Assembly: GCF_014203275.1 (NCBI RefSeq)
Contig: NZ_JACHIP010000005.1
Location: 248,001 to 312,000, forward strand
Length of the DNA: 64,000 nt
Source: Granulicella aggregans
GTDB lineage: Bacteria; Acidobacteriota; Terriglobia; Terriglobales; Acidobacteriaceae
Direction of reading: 5' to 3'
Numbering within the stretch: position 1 is the stretch's first letter; each line of letters begins with the position of its first letter. Shown piece by piece: positions 44,201 to 51,540 of the stretch. The position numbers and the translations under genes are program-made. A model generated the notes under the pieces. It was not told where the DNA came from. It saw only the letters and a list, made by a program, of their open reading frames with translations, and made no database searches.

Positions 44201-44236
44201 ACGGAGCAGTTCGCCACTAGGCGGACTGCTCCGTTT
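44201..44236. terminator. Bidirectional terminator between convergent genes
   Basis: AACGGAGCAGT pairs perfectly with ACTGCTCCGTT, and the inner CGCC-ACTA-GGCG pairs again. It is followed by TTTTC on the plus strand and a CGTTTC end on the minus strand. It lies between the stops of the FG-GAP gene (44174) and the anti-sigma-like gene (44252), so it can serve both. Confidence 0.85.
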
Positions 44237-44251
44237 TCAGCTGGCCGATCG

Positions 44252-44941
44252 CTAAGGCAGATACTCCACCGAGAACTGCAAGCGGTAAGCACCGTTTGCG
44301 GAGTGCAATTCTGCGAGGTGTTCACCCTTGGAAAGCGAACCGGGCGGCACATGAAGTTCCAGGTAGGAAAGTGATTGCACCTGGATGAGAGGGAGATCAA
44401 TGCGATGGATCACGGGTGAGCCGCCGCGTTGATCTCCCTGGTAGATATCAGCGGAGTAGGTTGTGCGCGGCGCGGCTGCCGGCAGTGCGATCTGGATTCG
44501 AGTCGGCTGGTTGACGTGCAGGCGGTACGTAGTGGGAGGGCCATTCTCCGGGCTGCTGGAACGGAGGCGCTTCGCTTCGAGAAGGATGGTATCTTCGGCG
44601 ATAGGACTGCTCGTAACCGCTCGTGAAGTCTGACCCGCCGGGGAGACAAGTGACGGCGAAGGCATCCTGTGGTGAAGGTAGGGGAGGGCGATGAGGAGGG
44701 CAAGCGACGCTGCGATGGGTGCCCAGGACCAAACGGGAATGGATCGCCGTTTCGTGAGGCGCGTCGCAGAGTACCGCAAACCCGCAGTGATGGCTGCGTG
44801 AGCGCGGCGGGTCGGGGAGCCGTTGATCCAAGTTTCAACTGCGAGCCTCTCACCGGGTGGCAAGGTGCCGTCCAAGTATTCCTCGATGAGAGACAACTCA
44901 GCCTTATCCACCTCGTGCGAGAAGTCGTCGTCTTCGATCAA
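44252..44941 (-). CDS. Anti-sigma factor-like membrane protein
   Basis: A 229-aa single-span membrane protein. The N-terminal acidic segment contains LIEEYLDGTLPPGERLAVETWI, the usual anti-sigma-domain pattern, but without the His and Cys residues of a zinc anti-sigma. One transmembrane helix lies near residues 70-90 (WAPIAASLALLIALPYL). The C-terminal 140 residues form an extracytoplasmic beta domain. The start appears to be TTG at 44939-44941. It follows an ECF sigma gene by 61 bp in the same operon, so it is probably the inhibitor of that sigma factor. Identification rests mostly on position and layout. Confidence 0.65.
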   Translation of the reverse strand: MIEDDDFSHEVDKAELSLIEEYLDGTLPPGERLAVETWINGSPTRRAHAAITAGLRYSATRLTKRRSIPVWSWAPIAASLALLIALPYLHHRMPSPSLVSPAGQTSRAVTSSPIAEDTILLEAKRLRSSSPENGPPTTYRLHVNQPTRIQIALPAAAPRTTYSADIYQGDQRGGSPVIHRIDLPLIQVQSLSYLELHVPPGSLSKGEHLAELHSANGAYRLQFSVEYLP

Positions 44942-45002
44942 ACGTCGATCGAACGACTCTCGTCCCTCAGGTGGGATTGAGTTAGTGATATATGCGAGAA
45001 GC

Positions 45003-45623
45003 TCACCTCGAACGATTTGGGGATCTGTTTCCAGCTTGTCTAACCTCCTGTCCTTTAGTGCTGTCTGAGCCTAAAACATCACTGCGGCGTCTCTGGATGC
45101 ACTTGTCGAGTTCAGTGCGTGCGCGCATCAGGCGGTTGCGAAGAGCATTCAGTGTCAGGCCAAGCTGCTCCGATATGCGGCGATGGTGTTCAATCTTTTC
45201 CCGGCCGCTCCACTGATAGTAGGTCCGCAGCAGCAGCCTCTGGTCGTCGCGCATCTGGGCCATGCATTGATCGAGGTCGTGCAGTAGCTCTTCATCATGG
45301 CCTTTGTTTGCAAGGGTAAAGGCAGCCCACTCTGTGGCGGTCCGCTCTTCGCGGCGTTGCTTGCGCTGGTCTTCCCGCAGAACGTTGCGGGCGATGCCAA
45401 GGGCGAACGCCTGAGGCGAGCCGATGTCCCCGGGCTGGGTTGAACCGAGGCGCTCTGCAAGGCGATCGATCACTTCGTCGGCGAGCGACTCAGGATCAGA
45501 CGCATTGTTAATTTGGAAGAAGCGGGCGATGCGCTTCTGCAGCGAACGATAGAGATGCGCGGCACGCTCTGAGTCCGGGTCGAGCGCTTGAAGTAACGAT
45601 GTGAGGGGGAGAGACGGATGCAC
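45003..45623 (-). CDS. ECF-family RNA polymerase sigma factor
   Basis: A 206-aa ECF sigma. Region 2 appears at SLADEVIDRLAERL to SPQAFALGIARNVLREDQRKQ, and region 4 is DDQRLLLRTYYQWSGREKIEHHRRISEQLGLTL, then NALRNRLMRARTEL (quoted in parts). The GTG start overlaps the CHAT gene stop as TAGTG, showing translational coupling. It should direct transcription of an unknown regulon, perhaps including its own operon. The anti-sigma-like protein follows. Confidence 0.87.
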   Translation of the reverse strand: MHPSLPLTSLLQALDPDSERAAHLYRSLQKRIARFFQINNASDPESLADEVIDRLAERLGSTQPGDIGSPQAFALGIARNVLREDQRKQRREERTATEWAAFTLANKGHDEELLHDLDQCMAQMRDDQRLLLRTYYQWSGREKIEHHRRISEQLGLTLNALRNRLMRARTELDKCIQRRRSDVLGSDSTKGQEVRQAGNRSPNRSR

Positions 45624-48600
45624 TAGCGCCTCACGATCTCGAAGCTGGTGCGTGCGGATACGCCATTGATGACGAAGCCAGCCCAGTCGACCACTTCCGC
45701 ATGCTGCCTGAGTTGATTCAACTGGGCGAAGCGAAGCGCTTTCTCCGCGGGCATCTTCCGGACAACGAGATTACGATAGAAGTCTCGCATCAGATCTGCG
45801 GTCGCATCGTCGTCAACCTTCCAATTACTTGCGATCACCTGCTGCGCGCCGGCAAAGAAGAATGCTTGAGCGAGCGAGTTGAGTTCTTCTCCGGATATAT
45901 CCGAGCCTTGCGTCGCGCAGCCACTGAGAACAACAAGAGGCGGCGCATTGAGGCGGGGGATATCGTGGAGCCAAAGAACACCTTGGGCGTTATGACGTTG
46001 ATCGTGGTCGGCCGAAAGGGCGATGCCTGAGAGCTCCGGGTGCCCGGCAACAAAGAGCGTATGGGCGGCGATATGGAGAAGGCTAACATTGGGGCTAAGG
46101 GAGCGATAAAGGTTCTCGCTTGTAGCGTTCGGGCCACGAAGGCTGGTCACCTGATTTGTCGGCAGAAGCTTCGCGATGGCGTGTGCCTCGCGCTGGGAAC
46201 CAGGAAGTAAGTTGATGGTCGACCAGCGAGGGAGGCTGTTCCCGCTAGCGGGCACGATGTCGCTGAGGACGACAGCGCGCTGCTGTCGTTCCGGTTGCGG
46301 CCTGGCGGCAAGGGCCAGCGCAACAGAAACCGATGGCTCGACGGAGAGCGTGTAGCGTTCGATGAGATAGCAGGTGGACCCGCCACAGCGCGTGCGCAGA
46401 GCATTCCATGGAAGCGCCTGCAGGGGACCGTCGGCAACGATATAGATTCGATGAATCGTAGGAGGAAGTGCGGGAAGTAGAAGAGAGCCTGCCCGCTGAA
46501 GTGAGGCGTCCAGCTGCTTGTTGGAGACCGCAACTCGGCCTGCGTAACTGACGGCGTCTTCTCCGGAGCGGAGCCCAGGTGCGCCCTGACGAAGTGCCTG
46601 CTGGAGCGAAGAGAGGTGGCGAAGGAGCACTTCCATAGATGGAAGCGCCTCAATCTTTGCAGAGGTCCTGGTGATGAGCCATCGATACGTGGCGTGCTCA
46701 CCCGGAGAAATCGCAACCAGGGCGGCGTCCGGCTCAAGAAACTCAGATTGAATCCGCGAGATAGAGGCTGGCCGGTCAGAGTTGCGGGCAGAGAGACTTC
46801 CGTTTGCCGCTGGCCGCTCTGCCTCCAGAGCATCCTGCTCGCTGTATAGAGCCTGCAATGTCGACGCAGATTTCGAAGAGCTGGCGTCGGAGAGCAGGCG
46901 CGCTTTTTCGTTGGCAATACGATTCTCATTTGCGGCGATGCGAAGCAATAGTGCTGGTGGAGTCGCTAGGGTGTCGGAGCTATTCAGTTCCACATCTCCG
47001 AGCGCGTCCAACATGGCTCGAGCGCGGGCGCGCTCGGAAAATTGAAATGCCTTGTCTCCATATCCCTGGCCGGGATGGAGGCGATCGAGCCTGATGGCGA
47101 CGTCAACGCCGAGAGCATACCAGTCGCGATGTTCAGCGAAGTAGTTCGCCGCGAGGCGGCGGCTGAAGAGCGAAGACCGCGAGTGCTCCAGAAGGGTTAG
47201 CGCTTTTTCGGTCGCATCGAGGGCCGCAGAATAGTTAGCCTGGGCCGCGTAAACCTTTGCCAGGCCGAAGTAGGCAATGGACTCCTCCTCCCGATCGCCG
47301 GATTCTTCGATGAGTTTGAGCGCCCGGTGGTAGATCTCAGCCGATTGACTTGGATCGGTGCACGCACTGAGGCAGGCCGAGGCTTCGGCAAGCTGGGACT
47401 GAATACGGAGAGATAGAGGAGTGTGCTGGTCAGACAACTTGCCTGCGGTGCGGGCGTCTGCAAGCGCTGCCGGGGCACGGCCGGCCTGAAGCAGGGTCGC
47501 GGAGCGATCAAGGAGAAGGGAGGTCTCCTCGGGGAGGAGCTTTAGCTTCCGTGAGGTCGCGATGGCTTCGTCGTACTGCTGAAGAGCGGCCGTGAGCTTG
47601 CCACGGCGTGCGACGGTTCGAGCAAGCAGCCCTCGGGCCTCGAGTGCCAGGGCACTATCGGCGGTTGTGTGGCTCAGGCAAAGCTGGAGTTGTTGCTCGG
47701 CCTCCGCCCATAGACCCAGATCCACGTAGAACCGACCCATCGCTTCCTCAATCTCGGATTGGACAAGTGGTGCATAGCGGATATCTTCCACCCATCGTTC
47801 CGCCTCGCGAAACGACTGGAAGGCTGTTTGCAAATCCCCCTGTTGACGGGAGAGATCTGCCATCTCCGTAAGATCGAAGACAACGCCAGCGGCATCCTGC
47901 GTCTGCTCTGCGTCGGTAAGAGCTTCACGGGCGGCGGAAGCTGCATCCTCGCTGCGGCCAAGTTCGGCATAGCCAGTGATGAGATTTCCCAGGACGATGC
48001 CCTGCCAATACTGATCGCCGGTTTCGCGGTAAAGCGCAAGAGCACGCTCTCCTTCGGAGATAGATTCGGGCAGCCTTCCGAGATAGTAGTCACAGGTGCT
48101 GAGTGTCTTATAAAGTAGCGCCTCGGTAGCAGCGTCATCCTTTACTTGAAGTACTACGGCACGCAGGAGCAGTTCTCGGGTTTGAACGAAGCTGCTCTTC
48201 GTGAACAAGAGGAAGCGGGCTTCCTGGGTGAGCGCCCAGCGGGAGAGCGATGAATCACCCACCACCGCCGCCTCGCCGGAGGCCAGTTCGTAGAGGGCAA
48301 GAGCGTCCGTGAGTCCGGGTGCGCCCGGCTGGTGACGGCGTGCCATCTCGGCGCGAGCAAAGGCTATGCCGGCGGCTTGAAGATGGACTCTTTGATCAGG
48401 AGTGAATTGCGGAGTAACCAACTCAATCCTGACATCAGAAGGCCGTTGATGCTCAGACGAGCTGAACTCGATGTTTGAGCGGCCAGTCTCTGGCATTTCA
48501 ACCGCGTAGAAAAGACGCCCGCCGCGGCCAAGATCGAGCACGCGATTGGGCGTCTCCGGAGACCGCAGGCTGACTAGTCCGCCGCCCAACTCAATCTTAA

Positions 48601-48793
48601 CAACTTGGATAGAGTGCGGCTCGCCCGTTATCTGAAGGACTCTGATTTCACCGGGCTGAAATTGAAGGCTCGCCGGTGTCGCGGCAGTCAGCGAAGCTTG
48701 CGTGCGCGCTGGCAGAGGCAGGCAGATTGCCCCCGTCAAAGCCAGAAACACCAGACAAATCAGCTTCCATCCCGAAAGAGGCTTCACGTTCAC
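45623..48793 (-). CDS. Exported TPR-CHAT protease-like protein
   Basis: A 1056-aa protein. An N-terminal signal (LICLVFLALTGAICLPLPARTQA) predicts export. Residues 40-150 form a beta domain, 155-620 carry many TPR-like helical repeats (for example DQYWQGIVLGNLITGYAELG and YFGLAKVYAAQANYSAALDA), and the C-terminal 330 residues are a caspase-like CHAT domain. The dyad is visible as LLHIAAHT with His911 (His907 also present) and VVLSGCATQ with Cys959. CHAT proteins cleave or bind protein partners on a signal. It is the first gene of an operon with an ECF sigma and an anti-sigma-like protein. Confidence 0.85.
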   Translation of the reverse strand: MNVKPLSGWKLICLVFLALTGAICLPLPARTQASLTAATPASLQFQPGEIRVLQITGEPHSIQVVKIELGGGLVSLRSPETPNRVLDLGRGGRLFYAVEMPETGRSNIEFSSSEHQRPSDVRIELVTPQFTPDQRVHLQAAGIAFARAEMARRHQPGAPGLTDALALYELASGEAAVVGDSSLSRWALTQEARFLLFTKSSFVQTRELLLRAVVLQVKDDAATEALLYKTLSTCDYYLGRLPESISEGERALALYRETGDQYWQGIVLGNLITGYAELGRSEDAASAAREALTDAEQTQDAAGVVFDLTEMADLSRQQGDLQTAFQSFREAERWVEDIRYAPLVQSEIEEAMGRFYVDLGLWAEAEQQLQLCLSHTTADSALALEARGLLARTVARRGKLTAALQQYDEAIATSRKLKLLPEETSLLLDRSATLLQAGRAPAALADARTAGKLSDQHTPLSLRIQSQLAEASACLSACTDPSQSAEIYHRALKLIEESGDREEESIAYFGLAKVYAAQANYSAALDATEKALTLLEHSRSSLFSRRLAANYFAEHRDWYALGVDVAIRLDRLHPGQGYGDKAFQFSERARARAMLDALGDVELNSSDTLATPPALLLRIAANENRIANEKARLLSDASSSKSASTLQALYSEQDALEAERPAANGSLSARNSDRPASISRIQSEFLEPDAALVAISPGEHATYRWLITRTSAKIEALPSMEVLLRHLSSLQQALRQGAPGLRSGEDAVSYAGRVAVSNKQLDASLQRAGSLLLPALPPTIHRIYIVADGPLQALPWNALRTRCGGSTCYLIERYTLSVEPSVSVALALAARPQPERQQRAVVLSDIVPASGNSLPRWSTINLLPGSQREAHAIAKLLPTNQVTSLRGPNATSENLYRSLSPNVSLLHIAAHTLFVAGHPELSGIALSADHDQRHNAQGVLWLHDIPRLNAPPLVVLSGCATQGSDISGEELNSLAQAFFFAGAQQVIASNWKVDDDATADLMRDFYRNLVVRKMPAEKALRFAQLNQLRQHAEVVDWAGFVINGVSARTSFEIVRR

Positions 48794-49008
48794 CGTGGTC
48801 CCGACACACCCTGCGGGATATTTTATGCCACATGATCCTCTGAGCGGGTGTTCTTGACATGTGAATTGGCTGTTCTCGCCAGTTCAGATTCGTAGCCCGA
48901 TGAACCAGTAAGAGTTCCTCGCAGCGGACCAATCCCACGGGCACCGTCGACGCCCACTGTTGCTGGGCTCTGACGCGTCGCTCGCGGATGCCAATGTTCT
49001 CGGACTAT

Positions 49009-49629
49009 CTATTGAGCTGCGACGAGGACAGCTGGGCGAAATTGAAGAGCCAGCTCTTCCATGGTGGTCGACCCGAACGCTGCTGCTGCTGTTCCGCCTG
49101 CCATGACAACCTCAACATCTGAAATACCGATGAAGGCGAGAATGCGCTTGAGATAGCCGGACTCGTAGTCGGATGCCGACGCTGGAAGGCCTTCGTCGTA
49201 GACGCCGCCAGAGGCGATGATGATGGTGCAACGCTTTCCCGTGACAAGCCCTTTGCGCTCTGGAGGTCCCGAATGCGTGACCCTCGGACGAACAATCAGG
49301 TCGATCCAGGCCTTCAGATTTGCGGGGACGGTGAAGTTGTACATAGGCGTTCCGATGAGGATGTGATCCGCTGCAAAGAGTTCCGCAACTAGCTCGTCCG
49401 AGATTTTCAGTCCGTCCTGCTGCTCAACTGATCGCTGTTCTGGTGGAAGGAAGATACCGCCGATCCAAGGCATGTCGACAAAGGGGAGTCCGCCCTCCGC
49501 TAGATCACGCAGAACGACTTTCCCGTCGTCGTGCGTCTTCTTCCACTTGGTAACGAAGTCTTGGCTGAGGATACGCGAGAGTGAGCCTGATCCGCGTGGG
49601 CTCGTTTGGATGTTAAGAAGGGTTGCCAT
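49009..49629 (-). CDS. azoR: FMN-dependent NADH-azoreductase
   Basis: A 206-aa flavodoxin-like reductase that reduces quinones and azo compounds with NADH, probably protecting against electrophilic quinones. Typical segments are NIQTSPRGSGSLSR (FMN phosphate contact), PMYNFTVPANLKAWIDLI and IIIASGGVYDEG. The start MATLLNIQ at 49629, preceded by AAGGA, was preferred over the longer frame from 49686, which would run through the operator. It is divergent from a MarR-type regulator, and two operator-like palindromes lie between the two genes. The 215 bp between this gene's stop and the start of the CHAT gene (48794-49008) hold nothing recognisable. Confidence 0.88.
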   Translation of the reverse strand: MATLLNIQTSPRGSGSLSRILSQDFVTKWKKTHDDGKVVLRDLAEGGLPFVDMPWIGGIFLPPEQRSVEQQDGLKISDELVAELFAADHILIGTPMYNFTVPANLKAWIDLIVRPRVTHSGPPERKGLVTGKRCTIIIASGGVYDEGLPASASDYESGYLKRILAFIGISDVEVVMAGGTAAAAFGSTTMEELALQFRPAVLVAAQ

Positions 49630-49662
49630 ATGATTCCTTTCAGGCCGCAGCGCGGCTTCTTT

Positions 49663-49689
49663 GAGATGGTCAATAAAATTGACCATCTC
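49663..49689. promoter_or_regulatory. Operator 1: perfect 12-bp palindrome (MarR-type)
   Basis: GAGATGGTCAAT and ATTGACCATCTC are perfect reverse complements separated by AAA. It sits 34 bp before the azoR start and 55 bp before the marR start. Its length and symmetry suit a MarR-family dimer. Confidence 0.75.
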
Positions 49690-49717
49690 CCTAAGAGCTT
49701 CTCACACTGCCTTTTGA

Positions 49718-49736
49718 TAGTCAACCCAATTTACCA
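49718..49736. promoter_or_regulatory. Operator 2: related imperfect palindrome
   Basis: TAGTCAAC-CCA-ATTTACCA matches the core TGGTCAAT-AAA-ATTGACCA of operator 1 at 13 of 16 arm positions with the same 8-3-8 layout. It lies 7 bp before the marR start, so it could allow autoregulation. Confidence 0.55.
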
Positions 49737-49743
49737 TTATTCA

Positions 49744-50190
49744 ATGAGCATATCTTCGCCCAATGTCGCTAGAGGCCTGCTAACGGCAACGCGTGCCCAC
49801 GCCGCCGCCGTGGTCGCGAGACTCGCCCGGCGCGGATATGTCGACTTCCCGTTTGCGTCCGCCAGCCTATTGTGGCTGCTTGACGAAGGCGGCACACGGT
49901 CGACCACCCTGGCACAGCGCGCGGGGGTGACCAAACAGGCAATGAGCCAACAGGTGAAGCAAATGGAGCGCGACGGTTATCTGGAGCAGGTTCCGGACAC
50001 CCGCGACACCCGCGCCAAGGTCGTCCGAATGACGCCGCGCGGTGAGTCAGTAAAATCCGCGTGCGCTGAGGTGAGAGAAGAACTCAATAAGGCTGTTGCG
50101 AATCTCGTAGGCAAACGGAAAGCCCGCGAAATGGAAGCCCACCTGGACGCGGCGACAAAGGTGTTCGCCGATATCGCGGCCGGGTTGTAG
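49744..50190 (+). CDS. MarR-family transcriptional regulator
   Basis: A 148-aa winged-helix regulator. The DNA-binding part is GTRSTTLAQRAGVTKQAMSQQVKQMERDGYLEQ followed by the wing DTRDTRAKVVRMTPRG (quoted in parts). The ATG at 49744 was chosen because the conserved helices begin soon after. It is divergent from azoR with two palindromic operator candidates between, so it probably represses azoR and itself until a quinone-like ligand or oxidant releases it. No cysteine typical of OhrR-type sensing is placed at the N terminus. Confidence 0.87.
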   Translation: MSISSPNVARGLLTATRAHAAAVVARLARRGYVDFPFASASLLWLLDEGGTRSTTLAQRAGVTKQAMSQQVKQMERDGYLEQVPDTRDTRAKVVRMTPRGESVKSACAEVREELNKAVANLVGKRKAREMEAHLDAATKVFADIAAGL

Positions 50191-50239
50191 TTCGCAGGCT
50201 GCCGCCGATCGATCAGATTGGTAAGACCCTTCTCGGAAG

Positions 50240-50790
50240 AACAGCTCTAGATTGATGACAAATCGCCAATGCACTCGTTGAGGCAGACGGCCTGGAAACG
50301 TGCATCGGCCTGATATGGAGTGACCGTGTCAACCTGCGTGGTCGATGGGTTTGCTTTTGTTGTTTTCGCCGTAGTTCGAGGACAGAGCCAGCGGCAGTCG
50401 GGGCAGTTCTCAGCGACGATTGATCAGTCTGATATTCGCGGGTCGGAACCGCACAACTTGATCCGTCGGGAGCTGCCTCTGACTGTTGTCGCGAGTCCGG
50501 CTGAGCCTGTCTCATAGGCCGATCGAGGATTCTCCTTCGTGCTCACCCCGTCTGCTGCTGGCTCTGTGCTCGATTTGGACGACGATGTTCATAAGCGAGA
50601 TTGCTTTCGTTTCTTCTTCTCAAGCTGCTATTCGCCGCATCACAGTTGCTTCCGCCTTGGTGCCTATGGACCAGATAAACCCCGATAGTTCGCGGCCTAC
50701 CGCTGTGACGATCTTCCTCTTGTCTTTACCCACGTCAGCGCATCGCGCCGGTCACTCCATAGTGCCTGTTCTCACCAACTGAGAACCCGC
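50240..50790 (-). pseudogene. Remnant of an IS110-like insertion sequence
   Basis: The 734-bp space 50191-50924 has no intact gene. Read on the minus strand, 50660-50737 encodes DVGKDKRKIVTAVGRELSGF followed by IWSIG and soon a stop, which resembles the C-terminal end of IS110/IS116-type transposases. The rest is broken by stops and frameshifts. A stretch at about 50264-50320 (AATCGCCAATGCACTCGTT ... GTGCATCGGCCTG) recurs in diverged form near 63472-63525, as expected for the shared end of an IS. The family call is tentative. Confidence 0.45.
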
Positions 50791-50924
50791 CTGATGGTGA
50801 TCCCAGGTTTTCCGTCCTGGGAGCTATGTTCGCTATGGTCGTTGTTCGTGCTGCAGATTTAGAAGATCGGTATGTGGCACAAGGCCAGCACCCGATGGAC
50901 AAAAAACCTGAAGGCATCCGCGGC

Positions 50925-51494
50925 TCAAGTAGAGAGTTCGCGCAGCAGCCAGGACTTAGAGAACTTCCAGTCGCGCATTACTGTCTGAGGAGAGATCCCA
51001 AGTATCTCCGCCGACTCTTCAACCGTCAATCCCCCAAAGATCCTCAACTCCACGTTACGAGCGCGTCTTGGATCGCACTCGTTCAAGCGGGAAAGCGCAT
51101 CGTCGAGAGCAATCAATTCAGCGGAGCGTTTCGAAGAGGGAGATACGATCTCATCCAGGTTATCGACCGACGATCGTTGAAGAAATCCGCCGCGCTTGTC
51201 TGCTGCACGGGCACGCGCCGCGTCGACCAGAATGCGCCTCATCAACTGCGACGAGACGGAGAAGAAGTGGACCCTGTCGTTCCACTCGACATCGTTGATA
51301 TCCACCATGCGGATGTAGGCTTCATGGACCAGCGCAGTTGTCTGGATAGTCTCGCCCGCACCGACACGCCTTCGATAGTAGTGGGCCAGGCGATGGAGTT
51401 CCTTGTAGACGATAGGGATCAGAAGTTCGCGTGCGGCCATATCGCCGCTAACCCACGCCTTAAGAAGCTCCGTAATGTTTTCGGACTCCGTCAT
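50925..51494 (-). CDS. ECF-family sigma factor (Acidobacteriota kinase-linked type)
   Basis: A 189-aa ECF sigma with both conserved regions: TALVHEAYIRMVD and FFSVSSQLMRRILVDAARAR in region 2, and VELRIFGGLTVEESAEILGISPQTVMRDW in region 4 (quoted in parts). The Sig-70_X6-like subgroup is common in Acidobacteriota. The start MTESENITELLKAW at 51494 (AGGA upstream) replaces a longer frame whose N-terminal part would run back over the divergent kinase gene. Divergent from the kinase gene with only 46 bp between starts. The pair suggests phosphorylation-controlled sigma activity. Confidence 0.87.
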   Translation of the reverse strand: MTESENITELLKAWVSGDMAARELLIPIVYKELHRLAHYYRRRVGAGETIQTTALVHEAYIRMVDINDVEWNDRVHFFSVSSQLMRRILVDAARARAADKRGGFLQRSSVDNLDEIVSPSSKRSAELIALDDALSRLNECDPRRARNVELRIFGGLTVEESAEILGISPQTVMRDWKFSKSWLLRELST

Positions 51495-51540
51495 CTTCCT
51501 GATTGCTCGCAATTTGTCCCCATAGTACAGTACGTGCAAT

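Noticed and set aside
45623..48793. TPR-CHAT protein as a CRISPR type III-E (craspase) partner
   Set aside because: It has a signal peptide and no CRISPR or gRAMP gene nearby; the neighbours are sigma and anti-sigma-like genes.
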